This document shows, piece by piece, positions 24,811 to 33,471 of a DNA stretch of 64,000 nt. The notes beneath the pieces are model-generated. The model searched no databases. It had not been told where the DNA came from and saw only the letters and a list, made by a program, of their open reading frames with translations. Source of the DNA: Promethearchaeota archaeon (lineage in GTDB: Archaea; Asgardarchaeota; Lokiarchaeia; Sigyniarchaeales; SOKP01); NCBI GenBank assembly GCA_016840085.1, contig JAEOTA010000078.1:1-64000 (forward strand), given 5' to 3'. Both the position numbers and the translations under genes were made by a program. The stretch's first letter is position 1. The number at the start of each line of letters is the position of its first letter.

Positions 24811-25662
24811 TCATTCGTCTTTCATTTCATTTAATTTTTTATCTATTACTTCTCGCATATATTTGAATCCTGGGGTTAACTTTTCATCTAACTTTGGAAT
24901 CAATTGTCTTAAAGGAAACTTTAAACCTTGATCCGCCCCTGTTTGAAATAAATTTTCCAATACATAGAAAATGTAGCTTGCGGGCATTCCAATTCCTAGT
25001 TCGTGATCTTGAATTCCAGCAAATGAGCGATCACCCGTGCCAGGGATGACAATTTGGGCTTTTCGGGTAATAAACGGCATTAATCCTCCCTTAGCGCAAC
25101 TTTCTCCGAAACCTTCAAAGGTTGATTGTATTCTATATTTACGTTTGTGTTCATAATTTAATGCGTTTATAATGTATGTGAGTTTTGGTCCATCACAATA
25201 AATCAATATGGAATCTGGAATAACGGGAGTTTCTATTAGCGGAGAGACAATTATGCCACGATACGCTAACTCTATAATATTTTTAAAGTTATTCGCATAT
25301 GTATGTTCCGCTCTCCTTTTTTCAGCTTGAGCGTCTTTTGACCATTTTTGACGTACTTGAGATTCTGTAAATTCTTCCATCGTGAGAGGAACCCATCCAT
25401 GCGCGACGGAGGACGGAGTGCAAAAATTGTCCGCTGCTGTGATGCATAACTTCTGCCGAAATCTACGAGCATAAGTAAAAGCTTGGCAAATCGACATCTT
25501 TTCTCCATTATCTATAGGTCTTCTAACTCCCCGAGGGATATCATTATCAAGATCTTTTATATACTTTATCGACACTGGAAAAGAATCAAGATGTAGTTTA
25601 TGGAATATTTCTTCTCCAGCATTTTGATAATCCTCTAAAGTCTTATTTTTACTACTCATCAT
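24811..25662 (-). CDS. DUF169 family protein (copy 1)
   Basis: 283 residues of COG2043/DUF169, a family of unknown function common in archaea and anaerobes. Features: F-P-V-S-I-K-Y near 35, C-Q-A-F-T-Y-A-R (about 60-67), A-A-D-N-F-C-T-P (about 76-83), a conserved G-E-S-C-A-K-G (about 195), and G-T-G-D-R-S-F-A-G (about 213-221). The four conserved Cys suggest a metal or cofactor site. 46 bases downstream of the sister gene at 25709, same strand. A third member is at 31286. Function: not known. Confidence 0.85.
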   Translation of the reverse strand: MMSSKNKTLEDYQNAGEEIFHKLHLDSFPVSIKYIKDLDNDIPRGVRRPIDNGEKMSICQAFTYARRFRQKLCITAADNFCTPSSVAHGWVPLTMEEFTESQVRQKWSKDAQAEKRRAEHTYANNFKNIIELAYRGIIVSPLIETPVIPDSILIYCDGPKLTYIINALNYEHKRKYRIQSTFEGFGESCAKGGLMPFITRKAQIVIPGTGDRSFAGIQDHELGIGMPASYIFYVLENLFQTGADQGLKFPLRQLIPKLDEKLTPGFKYMREVIDKKLNEMKDE

Positions 25663-25708
25663 ATATTTAACTTCTATTATTCATTTTATTAATGTATTTT
25701 CTAATCTC

Positions 25709-26542
25709 TTATTTTTTAATTCTTTTTCTTAAATAATCCCACACTCCCGGTTCAACAGGATTTTCAAAAATAGTACCTGCTGTTATCGTTGGGTTCGAAT
25801 GAGGGATTCCAAAGGGTTTAAAGCCCAACCTTTTACCTGCAAGAAATAAATTATCAAGTACCATTTCTAATTTGGATTCAGGTATTGAAAAAATCATTTC
25901 ATGGTCTTGAACTGCAGCTAATGCACGATCTCCCATGCCTGGGGAAACAACTTGACATTCATTTGTTTTATAAGTTCGGACGATACCTTCCTTACAAGAA
26001 GCTTCCATTCCGTTAAAGTGACTTGTAAAGCATTCTCCATTGTAGGTTGCAGCTAATATGAGATGGGAAAGATTTAAAGGCGAGGTATATATCATTACTA
26101 CATCGGGGATGACAATTGTCATGTTCAGGGGGGATACCACGAAACCTTGAATTTCTCCAAAATCTAAGGTAGCATCTAACTCCCGAGACTTCTTTTCGGC
26201 CTCTGCATTTCTCTTGTATCTCGCTTTCCGGTCCCAAGCTTTATAGACATCGTCTGGATCTGTTGTTTGTTCCAAACCAAAATATTTTATTGATACTGGT
26301 TTACAAGCAATATCGTCAGCTTGTAAATAAAAAGAGAATCCTGAGCGTCTACACCACGTATAAGTCATACAGGCGGGGATATCTCGACCAAATACTTTGT
26401 GTGGTCGAAGGGCATTTGATGTAACTTCCTCACCTGGAGGCATCATTTTAACCGCAACAGGGTATGTCTTTAGCTTCAATTTGTTAATGAAGTCTTGACC
26501 CATTTTTTTATACTTTTCCAATTCTTCCATAATCTTCAACAT
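25709..26542 (-). CDS. DUF169 family protein (copy 2)
   Basis: 277 residues, paralog of the gene at 24811. Shared motifs: Y-P-V-A-V-K-M, C-M-T-Y-T-W-C-R, A-D-D-I-A-C-K-P, A-S-C-K-E-G and G-M-G-D-R-A-L-A. The middle shows M-I-Y-T-S-P-L-N-L-S, equivalent to the L-I-Y-C-D-G-P segment of copy 1. ATG 26542 or ATG 26530 could start it; neither has an SD. Probably one transcription unit with copy 1. Confidence 0.84.
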   Translation of the reverse strand: MLKIMEELEKYKKMGQDFINKLKLKTYPVAVKMMPPGEEVTSNALRPHKVFGRDIPACMTYTWCRRSGFSFYLQADDIACKPVSIKYFGLEQTTDPDDVYKAWDRKARYKRNAEAEKKSRELDATLDFGEIQGFVVSPLNMTIVIPDVVMIYTSPLNLSHLILAATYNGECFTSHFNGMEASCKEGIVRTYKTNECQVVSPGMGDRALAAVQDHEMIFSIPESKLEMVLDNLFLAGKRLGFKPFGIPHSNPTITAGTIFENPVEPGVWDYLRKRIKK

Positions 26543-26637
26543 ATATAGATAGCCACATAGCTGATAAACCTTTCCACATTTCCAGTAAATGGTGCAATTC
26601 TTTTAGAAAACCTTAAAAAAAAATGAAGTTCTAAGCC

Positions 26638-26706
26638 CTATTTACTTTCTAAAAGCTCCATATAATTTAAATCTTCAACATTAAGAACGGCATTTTCTCT
26701 AAACAT
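26638..26706 (-). repeat. E-D-L-N fragment, copy 2 (22-codon open frame)
   Basis: ATG at 26706 to TAG at 26638 encodes a 22-residue peptide with V-E-D-L-N-Y-M-E-L-L-E. It matches the degenerate block at 24481-24540. Looks like the surviving 3' end of a duplicated gene; no family recognised. Confidence 0.45.
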
Positions 26707-26759
26707 GTCAACATTTATTATACCTACTAGACATTTCTTTTTCATCTTAATAGTTAAAA

Positions 26760-26767
26760 TTTATATC
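26760..26767 (+). promoter_or_regulatory. TATA box of the MaoC-like gene
   Basis: TTTATATC is centred about 27 bases before ATG 26790 and no SD is present, which fits a leaderless archaeal transcript. Confidence 0.55.
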
Positions 26768-26789
26768 TACTTTTACATTAATTCTTTTT

Positions 26790-27224
26790 ATGTCAGATTT
26801 AGAACCTGTAAAATATGAGGACTATAAAATTGGCGATTCTGCAGAATTTACTAAAAAGATAACCGAAGAAGATGTTATGAAATTTGCAGAGGTGACAGGA
26901 GATTATAATCCTATACATGTTAATCCTGAATTCGCAAAAACTCAGATGTTTGGAAAACAAGTTGCGCATGGAGCTTTGAGTTCTGGTTTAATATCAGCAG
27001 TTTTGGGTACTAAGCTATTCGGACCAGGTATATTGTATGGAGGTCAAACGGTTAAATTTGTTAAACCTGTGTTTTTTGGTGATACGTGCACCGCAGTTGC
27101 CACAGTAAAAGAAATGTTTACGAAAAAGGAAGGTAAGTTGAAATTCATCATTTGCGATACCATAGTAAAAAACCAAAATGATGAGGTCGTAACTACCGGA
27201 GAAGGAACAATAGTATTTATGTGA
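26790..27224 (+). CDS. MaoC-like (R)-hydratase, hotdog fold
   Basis: 144 residues. The catalytic Asp/His pair is in G-D-Y-N-P-I-H (about 34-40), followed by V-A-H-G-A-L-S-S-G (about 54-62), the hydratase-2 motif. Hydrates trans-2-enoyl-CoA to (R)-3-hydroxyacyl-CoA, a step of fatty-acyl or polyhydroxyalkanoate metabolism. Leaderless, with a TATA box about 27 bases upstream; single gene. Confidence 0.92.
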   Translation: MSDLEPVKYEDYKIGDSAEFTKKITEEDVMKFAEVTGDYNPIHVNPEFAKTQMFGKQVAHGALSSGLISAVLGTKLFGPGILYGGQTVKFVKPVFFGDTCTAVATVKEMFTKKEGKLKFIICDTIVKNQNDEVVTTGEGTIVFM

Positions 27225-27358
27225 AATTTATTCTTTTTTTTCTTATTTATTTAATGAAACTTTCTACATTTTCCTTGAAATTTTTTCTTTTAAATCTCAA
27301 TTGATTTATTACTAAAAAGTAGAAAAGTATAATAAGTAGAATTTTCTAATTAAAATAT

Positions 27359-27625
27359 ATGGCAAATGTAAAATTAAATAATAAAATTCTACTAGAAAAA
27401 TTACAGGCAGAAATCACCCTTAAATTAGGAAAGAAAATTTCCCAACAAGATTTATTAGATAAGAGTATTGAATTTGTATATAAACGGTTTGATGAGTTTG
27501 TATCAGAGCATATTGATCATCCCCCAATCACAAATGAATTAATTAAGAGAATAAAAGAAACTGCAATTGACGCGCCCTTGGAACATCTAGAAAAAACTGA
27601 TGATGAATTATTATATAGATTATAA
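27359..27625 (+). CDS. Putative antitoxin of a PIN-domain pair
   Basis: 88 residues, charged and helical, family not recognised. The I-S-Q-Q-D-L-L-D-K-S segment and small size resemble archaeal VapB-like antitoxins that place a DNA-binding head before a toxin-wrapping tail. It lies 27 bases upstream of a PIN-domain gene on the same strand, which is the main reason for the call. Confidence 0.55.
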   Translation: MANVKLNNKILLEKLQAEITLKLGKKISQQDLLDKSIEFVYKRFDEFVSEHIDHPPITNELIKRIKETAIDAPLEHLEKTDDELLYRL

Positions 27626-27652
27626 TCAAAAAAAGCAATTACTGAAAAAGTT

Positions 27653-28072
27653 ATGACAGTTATAATTGATTCAAATTATTTTTTTGCTTTAAAATCTAGA
27701 AGAGATAAAAATCACCAAAGATCGTTAGAATTAATGAATGAACTTAAAGAAAATTATAATAAACCAATAATAACAAATTATTTAGTGATAAGTGAACTCT
27801 TAACGCTGGTTAATTCACGATTTAAAGGGAATGCTTACTATTTAGATGAATATTTTAAACTAATTTGGGGTGATGATAATTTTTTTAAGATTGTTCAATT
27901 ATTACCAGAACAATATAAAGAAAGCTATGAAATGTTAAAAAAATATACAAACCCTAAACGATTATTAAGTTTTGTAGATGCTTCTCTAATATTTTTAACT
28001 AATAAAGTTAATGCTAGAGCAATATTATCATTTGATAATCATTTCGATGGTATCATCTCAAGATTATATTAG
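27653..28072 (+). CDS. PIN-domain RNase (VapC-like toxin)
   Basis: 139 residues. The acidic residues that bind Mg/Mn are in place: Asp6 (V-I-I-D-S-N), Glu near 49 (V-I-S-E-L-L-T), Asp near 112 (S-F-V-D-A-S-L-I-F) and Asp near 127 (S-F-D-N-H-F). Cleaves RNA, often tRNA or mRNA, when the antitoxin is lost. Second gene of a two-gene unit. Confidence 0.85.
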   Translation: MTVIIDSNYFFALKSRRDKNHQRSLELMNELKENYNKPIITNYLVISELLTLVNSRFKGNAYYLDEYFKLIWGDDNFFKIVQLLPEQYKESYEMLKKYTNPKRLLSFVDASLIFLTNKVNARAILSFDNHFDGIISRLY

Positions 28073-28084
28073 ATCTTAATAATG

Positions 28085-28423
28085 TTATTTTTTCATGTTT
28101 TGAAGATTTTTTAAGGCCTTAGTATAGGATTCATCTTGAGTCGCCCATTCTTTTAATTTATCGCAAGGAAAATCATGACATTCATAACAATAATTTAGAT
28201 TCTTATCATTAACACAACACTCTCGAATTCTACATTCAGAACTCCAACAATTAGCTACATCTCTACAGCCGTTACAACGAAAGTCTTCTACTTTTACATT
28301 TTCCCATTTTCCATTAAAAAACTCTACTAATTCATTAGCGATTTTCAAATCAATTAGTGCTTTAAATATCTTACAATCACTACATATCAATCCACAAGCA
28401 GCAATTTTTTTATATTTGCTCAT
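28085..28423 (-). CDS. DUF3795 cysteine-rich protein
   Basis: 112 residues with about twelve Cys: C-G-L-I-C-S-D-C near the start, C-N-G-C-R, C-W-S-S-E-C, C-C-V and C-Y-E-C-H-D-F-P-C. This is the DUF3795 pattern, probably binding zinc or Fe-S; function unknown. Convergent with the PIN gene (12 bases apart). Confidence 0.82.
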   Translation of the reverse strand: MSKYKKIAACGLICSDCKIFKALIDLKIANELVEFFNGKWENVKVEDFRCNGCRDVANCWSSECRIRECCVNDKNLNYCYECHDFPCDKLKEWATQDESYTKALKNLQNMKK

Positions 28424-28549
28424 TAGAAGTTTTAGATTATCAATGAAGAAATATAAATATCAAAAAATCAAATTAGAATATATCAATAAAATAAATATGG
28501 ATATAAAACTAAAATTGTTTTTTAAAAGTAAAAAAATGAGCTGATTGCT

Positions 28550-29425
28550 ATGTCTGATGATATCATAATAAAGGAAGGACATATATATGGTGGGTGGCGG
28601 GAGCCAGAAAATATTTGGAGAAATTTAAAAACTTCTATTCATGATGATGGGACAGCACGAAAGGTCGGAATGCGTGGAGGAACAATACCTGGTACAATTC
28701 ACCTCAGTTTATTTGCACCCGTGATGCTAAAGATTTTTGGAGATCATTGGTTTGAAACTGGTTCAGTAAGTATGTACTATACATTTGCTACAACAGATCG
28801 AGAAAAAGTACGGGCAGTTGTTACTCAACCACCAAAGGGAGTGGATGATGTTCAAGTAGAAGCAAGAGTTGAGATGCCCGATGGAAAAATTGTTGCGAAA
28901 GGAACAGTCTCGATAGGAAATCCTAAGGAGCCTTCATATCTACAAACCTTAGATCTTAAAAGTAGTGATCCGGAAGAACTTCGCATTCTATCTGGTTTTA
29001 AACCGGGATATAAATTTGAACCTCGTGAGGTGTCAACATCACAAGAAGAAGTGGAAAAAGGACTTGTAGCTATTACAGATCATCTTGAATATTATAAAGG
29101 TAATTCCCCATGGGGTTGTGGCATTCTCTCTCCAACTGCGATTAGCCGTCTTATGGCGTTAGGATATCAATTAACAGCGACAAAAACTCTTAGTGCTGTG
29201 GCATTTTATGGAGCTACAGAAGTTCAACATGTAAATGGTCCAGTTAAAGTTGGAGTACCATACATAGTTAGCGGTGAAATGATATGTGTTGCTATAAGCT
29301 CAAAAACAGAATATTTCTGGTATGATGCGATATTAGAAGAAAAAGAAAGTGGTAAAATAGTAGCCAAGATGCGCCACATGAATCGCTTTATGAAAGCCTC
29401 TTCACCATTATATAAAACAAACTAA
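28550..29425 (+). CDS. Double-hotdog-fold protein (acyl-CoA hydratase/thioesterase-like)
   Basis: 291 residues that look like two hotdog domains: one ending near T-V-S-I-G-N-P (about 125) and one starting near G-C-G-I-L-S-P-T (about 187) with T-E-V-Q-H-V-N-G-P (about 224). The G-T-I-P-G-T-I-H-L segment (about 45-53) fits the hydratase His region. Likely acts on an acyl-CoA; substrate unknown. Alternative: a structural relative without activity. Stand-alone gene. Confidence 0.6.
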   Translation: MSDDIIIKEGHIYGGWREPENIWRNLKTSIHDDGTARKVGMRGGTIPGTIHLSLFAPVMLKIFGDHWFETGSVSMYYTFATTDREKVRAVVTQPPKGVDDVQVEARVEMPDGKIVAKGTVSIGNPKEPSYLQTLDLKSSDPEELRILSGFKPGYKFEPREVSTSQEEVEKGLVAITDHLEYYKGNSPWGCGILSPTAISRLMALGYQLTATKTLSAVAFYGATEVQHVNGPVKVGVPYIVSGEMICVAISSKTEYFWYDAILEEKESGKIVAKMRHMNRFMKASSPLYKTN

Positions 29426-29436
29426 TTAAATTGTAT

Positions 29437-29970
29437 TTAATACTCAATCCCATATCGCGCACTTATTCCCTGAGAGGAATAATAATGTTTAATCATTTTC
29501 ATTTCAGTTACTAAATCTGCTAACTCTTTTATCTTTGGATGCATCTTTGGACCTCCTGTAAGGATCAATTCTACCTTTTCTGGTTTATTTTTTATAAGTT
29601 CCAATACTGGTTCAATAGGTACTACGTTCATCGATATAGCAACACCAATTTCATCAAGAATAACAATATCATATTCATCGCTCATGATAATATCTTTAGC
29701 AAAAGCAAGAGCTTTCTTTCCCTCATTTATGTCAAATTCTCCTGGTTCTGCTATAAGATCAGGGCTACCAAATTGTTTTAATTCAAAATAGGGAATGGAA
29801 TTAATAGCGTTTATTTCTCCATATTTATAATTCCCCTTCATAAATTGAATCATGAATACTTTGAAACCATGTCCAGTAGCGCGCACACCCTGACCAATTG
29901 CAGCTGTTGTCTTACCCTTGCCGCGCCCAAAATAAACTTGAATTAAACCTTGCTTTAATCTCTTTCTAAT
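29437..29970 (-). CDS. cobA: Cob(I)alamin adenosyltransferase (CobA/BtuR type)
   Basis: Transfers the adenosyl group of ATP to cob(I)alamin. 177 residues with the real start: G-L-I-Q-V-Y-F-G-R-G-K-G-K-T-T (P-loop about 15-22), R-A-T-G-H-G, V-F-M-I-Q-F-M-K-G, V-I-L-D-E-I-G (Walker B) and I-L-T-G. A start at GTG 29886 would delete the P-loop. The frame continues upstream only to ATT 29970, after which an in-frame stop occurs; GAGGT ends eight bases before the ATT. It would supply cofactor to the corrinoid proteins encoded near 44.8 kb. Confidence 0.92.
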   Translation of the reverse strand: MRKRLKQGLIQVYFGRGKGKTTAAIGQGVRATGHGFKVFMIQFMKGNYKYGEINAINSIPYFELKQFGSPDLIAEPGEFDINEGKKALAFAKDIIMSDEYDIVILDEIGVAISMNVVPIEPVLELIKNKPEKVELILTGGPKMHPKIKELADLVTEMKMIKHYYSSQGISARYGIEY

Positions 29971-29981
29971 GGTGAATTACC
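29968..29981 (-). promoter_or_regulatory. SD and ATT start of cobA
   Basis: Minus strand: AGAGGT, eight bases (AATTCACC), then ATT (29970-29968). No standard start lies between this point and the P-loop. Confidence 0.65.
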
Positions 29982-30117
29982 TCTATGAGTTTATAATAGT
30001 GGATAAACAATTAATAAATTAATAAAGTTAATTAATTTTTTTGAAGTTAGAATGAGAAAATAAACATTTAATAATTATTTAATTCAACTATTGTTCATTG
30101 TTAACCATATAAGATAA

Positions 30118-31251
30118 ATGATTATGTTTTCAACACCTAAAAAAATTGGACAATTAAATATTAAGAATAGATTCATAAGATCAGCAACTTATGAAGGAAT
30201 GGCTACAGAAGAAGGGCAAGTTACTGATAAGCATGTAACACTCTATAAAAACTTAGCAGAAGGAGGAGTAGGTTTAATAATAACTGGGTATGCATATGTT
30301 CAAAGATCTGGAATTGCTTTTGATAAACAATTAGGTGCTTACAATGATGATTTGATACATGGTTTAAGTAAAATTGCTGATATTATACATAAATATGGTG
30401 ATGATTGTAAAGTTGTGCTCCAATTAGTTCATTGTGGTCGACAATCACGTCATTTAGAGATTAGATTAGCACCATCTGCAGTATTGGAGAAATTAACAAA
30501 ATTTTTACCTAAAGAAATGTCTAAAAAAGAAATTTCCGAAACTATTGAAGCTTTTGCTCAAGCTATTAGAAGAGCAAAAGAAGCTGGATTCGATGCAGTT
30601 CAGCTTCATGGAGCGCATGGATATTTAATAAGTGAATTTTTTTCTCCTTATACAAACAAACGAATTGATGAATATGGCGGTAGTATTGATAATAGAACGA
30701 GAATTGTAGAAGAAATATATAAAAAAGGTGTAGAATTGGTTGGAGAAGATTTTCCAATATTGATTAAAATGAATGGTGGTGATTTCTTAGAAGGTGGATT
30801 AACAATTGAAGATTCCACTAAAATTGCTAAAAGATTAGCTACAATAGGGTTTAAAGCAATTGAGGTAAGTGGAGGCATGTGGGAAGTTGTTTTGCGCAAG
30901 AAGAAAGATTTGGGCTGGAAACCCACTTTTATTCCTGAAAGTCGTATGCTAATTGGGACCGTTAATGAACCTGCTTATAATTTACCATTTGCAAAAGAAA
31001 TTAAAAAAGCTATTAATATTCCTGTGATAGTTGTGGGGGGAATAAATTCACTCGATATTGTTGAACAGATATTGGAAGAAGGAAGTGCTGATTTTGTTGC
31101 ATTTTCAAGACCTTTAATTCGAGAACCAGATCTACCAGAAAGATGGTTAAAAGGTGTTGGTGATCGAAAAGTAGAATGTTTATTCTGTAATAGTTGTTTG
31201 TCTAGTCTTATTAGTACAGGACTCCGCTGTGTTAAGAAAGAACAAAGCTGA
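30118..31251 (+). CDS. Old yellow enzyme-family NADH:flavin oxidoreductase with a 4Fe-4S motif
   Basis: 377-residue FMN TIM barrel. L-V-H-C-G-R-Q (about 102-108), H-G-A-H-G-Y-L (about 163-169, catalytic His/His) and V-V-G-G-I-N-S (about 303-309, phosphate site) are typical. The C-terminus has C-x2-C-x2-C-x10-C (C-L-F-C-N-S-C), the 4Fe-4S motif of 2,4-dienoyl-CoA reductases and trimethylamine dehydrogenase, but the FAD/NAD domain that normally follows is missing, so electrons must come from a separate protein. Probably reduces an enoyl-CoA or related C=C bond. Confidence 0.88.
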   Translation: MIMFSTPKKIGQLNIKNRFIRSATYEGMATEEGQVTDKHVTLYKNLAEGGVGLIITGYAYVQRSGIAFDKQLGAYNDDLIHGLSKIADIIHKYGDDCKVVLQLVHCGRQSRHLEIRLAPSAVLEKLTKFLPKEMSKKEISETIEAFAQAIRRAKEAGFDAVQLHGAHGYLISEFFSPYTNKRIDEYGGSIDNRTRIVEEIYKKGVELVGEDFPILIKMNGGDFLEGGLTIEDSTKIAKRLATIGFKAIEVSGGMWEVVLRKKKDLGWKPTFIPESRMLIGTVNEPAYNLPFAKEIKKAINIPVIVVGGINSLDIVEQILEEGSADFVAFSRPLIREPDLPERWLKGVGDRKVECLFCNSCLSSLISTGLRCVKKEQS

Positions 31252-31285
31252 TTTGTAATATTTTATTAAAATATAGGTAATTTGT

Positions 31286-32053
31286 ATGGGGAAATGGGAA
31301 GATTTAGAAATAAGGTTGAATAAATATTTAAGATTATCTACTTTTCCAGTAGCAGTTAAGTTAATAGAAGACCTAAAAGATCTGGAAAATGTGAAATTCT
31401 TAAAAAAATCTGAGAATAAACTCGCAGTATGCCAGCTTTTTAGTTATGCGAGATATTATGGGTGGACTATGGCTTGTGATAAAGAAGATAATTTATGTCC
31501 ACTTGCTGAGATATCTCTTGGATTTGAAGAATCTAACCGTCTATTTGAAGAAGGCGCTTATTTCTTAGGAAGATATAATGAAACTAAGGATGCTGCCAAA
31601 AAAACAACAGCATCTATGCCAAAAATTCCATTTGGAAAGTATAATGGTATTCTTTCGGGCGCGTTTGGTCGTGTAGAATTTGATCCTGACATAATTCTAA
31701 TATGGGGAAATTCTGCCCAAATCATGAGAATCATTCAGGGATATTTATGGAAAAGAGGTGGTAGAGTTTCGATGTCTACATTTTGCGACGGAGTGTGTGC
31801 AGACACCATTTCAAATGCTATATTAACAGGTGATCTACAAATTGCTTTTCCTTGTCTTGGTGATCGTAGATTTGGAATGGCATTGGACACGGATTTAATA
31901 GCATCAATACCAATGGGTATAGTGAATGAAATTATAGAGGGGATGGAAAAGACTCATAAAGCTGGAACACGATATCCGATTCCATACCAGATTTCAACGC
32001 CTGAATTCTTTTTAAAACTGAAAAAGCAGTTAGATAAAGCTAAAAAGAATTAA
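31286..32053 (+). CDS. DUF169 family protein (copy 3)
   Basis: 255 residues, third DUF169 member, more divergent. Conserved parts: F-P-V-A-V-K-L (about 20-26), V-C-Q-L-F-S-Y-A-R, D-N-L-C-P-L-A, F-C-D-G-V-C-A-D and C-L-G-D-R-R-F-G. GGT lies seven bases before the ATG. It follows the OYE-family gene by 34 bases and precedes the 3-hydroxyacyl-CoA dehydrogenase by 74, so it may share a transcript with acyl-CoA redox genes. Confidence 0.83.
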   Translation: MGKWEDLEIRLNKYLRLSTFPVAVKLIEDLKDLENVKFLKKSENKLAVCQLFSYARYYGWTMACDKEDNLCPLAEISLGFEESNRLFEEGAYFLGRYNETKDAAKKTTASMPKIPFGKYNGILSGAFGRVEFDPDIILIWGNSAQIMRIIQGYLWKRGGRVSMSTFCDGVCADTISNAILTGDLQIAFPCLGDRRFGMALDTDLIASIPMGIVNEIIEGMEKTHKAGTRYPIPYQISTPEFFLKLKKQLDKAKKN

Positions 32054-32127
32054 TTCTTTATATAGGATACATTTTAATTAGAAATTTGGAAAAAAGAATA
32101 TTTATTACGAAAAAATGGTGCTTTATC

Positions 32128-33417
32128 TTGGTTGATTTAGATAATATAAAAAACATAGCCGTAATTGGAGCAGGTATAATGGGTTCAGGTATCGCTCAGG
32201 TTGCTCTTCTAACCGGATATGAGAAAGTAACTGTTATTGATCCTAATACTGAAACACTTCATAACTCTAGGAAAATAATTAAAGACCGAATAGAAGCTCT
32301 AGAATCTGAAGAAAACTATAAAAGTTTCATTTCCGCATATTATGCAACTAATGAAATTATGAAGAACATAGATATCAAAAGAGAATTAGACAATTTCGAA
32401 TCAGTTGGGATTATCGCTCATAATATCGATACAAAAACTATTATAAACCGATTGAAAACAGAAACAGATCTTTCAAAGGGAGTTGCAGATGCTAATTTTG
32501 TGATCGAAGCGGTTCCTGAAAATTTAGAGTTAAAACAAAAAATATTCAAGGCTTTAGGAGAATTATCACCACCTTACACAATATTAGCATCAAATACATC
32601 ATCAATAAGTATAACAAAAATTGCTCAATTTTCAGGACGATCTGAAAAAGTAATAGGGATGCATTTTCATACCTTTTTTCCAATTTTAGGAATGTTAATT
32701 GAAATCACTCCTGGGAAAAATTCCTCAAATGAATCCCTTGAAATAGGTCGAGCAATTGCACAAAAATTCCCTTGTTTAACTGGTAAAAGATTTACTGTTC
32801 AGCTTGAAAAAGAAACAGCGGGATTAATTGCAAATAGAATTTCTATACCAGCGCAAATCTACTTTGATTGGCTAATAGATTATGCAACTGATAGTGGTTT
32901 TTCTATTGACCAATTAGGTGCTTTAAATATGATATTTGGGTTAGCCGATGCTATTGGTTTAGATACAATTTATAATATCTTGAGATACTTTGAAAAATAT
33001 GTTTCACCTGATTTTGCTCCCGGCAAGAATTTAACGAGATTAGTCGAAGCGGGAATGGTTGGTAAAAAAATTGGGAAGGGTTATATTGAGTGGAATGAGA
33101 ATGGCTCAATGAAAAAATCTCCTTCATTAGACGAGAAGGCAACTGAATTTTTAATGCCGCATCTTGATGCAGAAATATTTTCAGCGATTAGTCTAAATGA
33201 AGCGTGCAGGTTATTAGAGGAAGGTGTTGTAAAAAGTTATAGATTAATTGATAAAGTCATTTTTAAAGGAACTTCTATGCCAGGACCTTTTAGAGAAGGA
33301 AAGGCAAAATATAAAGAATGGGCTAAAAAACTTTATGATGTGGCTGAAAAAACAGGGAAATCTTATTTTAAGCCTTGTAATATGATGGAATCAGGAAAGT
33401 TTCTATCCCTTAGATAA
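32128..33417 (+). CDS. 3-hydroxyacyl-CoA dehydrogenase
   Basis: NAD-dependent oxidation of 3-hydroxyacyl-CoA in beta-oxidation. N-terminal Rossmann motif G-A-G-I-M-G-S-G (about 13-20), S-N-T-S-S-I-S (about 155), and the catalytic His region G-M-H-F-H-T-F-F-P. The C-terminal helical domain is longer than usual and ends with a repeat-like G-K-x-Y-x-E-W. 429 residues from TTG 32128, chosen because GGT (32117-32119) lies exactly eight bases upstream; the longer TTG at 32086 has no SD. An insertion of ~60 residues follows the first beta-alpha-beta unit. Confidence 0.88.
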   Translation: MVDLDNIKNIAVIGAGIMGSGIAQVALLTGYEKVTVIDPNTETLHNSRKIIKDRIEALESEENYKSFISAYYATNEIMKNIDIKRELDNFESVGIIAHNIDTKTIINRLKTETDLSKGVADANFVIEAVPENLELKQKIFKALGELSPPYTILASNTSSISITKIAQFSGRSEKVIGMHFHTFFPILGMLIEITPGKNSSNESLEIGRAIAQKFPCLTGKRFTVQLEKETAGLIANRISIPAQIYFDWLIDYATDSGFSIDQLGALNMIFGLADAIGLDTIYNILRYFEKYVSPDFAPGKNLTRLVEAGMVGKKIGKGYIEWNENGSMKKSPSLDEKATEFLMPHLDAEIFSAISLNEACRLLEEGVVKSYRLIDKVIFKGTSMPGPFREGKAKYKEWAKKLYDVAEKTGKSYFKPCNMMESGKFLSLR

Positions 33418-33471
33418 TTCTTTTCTAAATCAAAGTAGAATTTAAAAAAATAATTTAAATTAAAACAGGAG

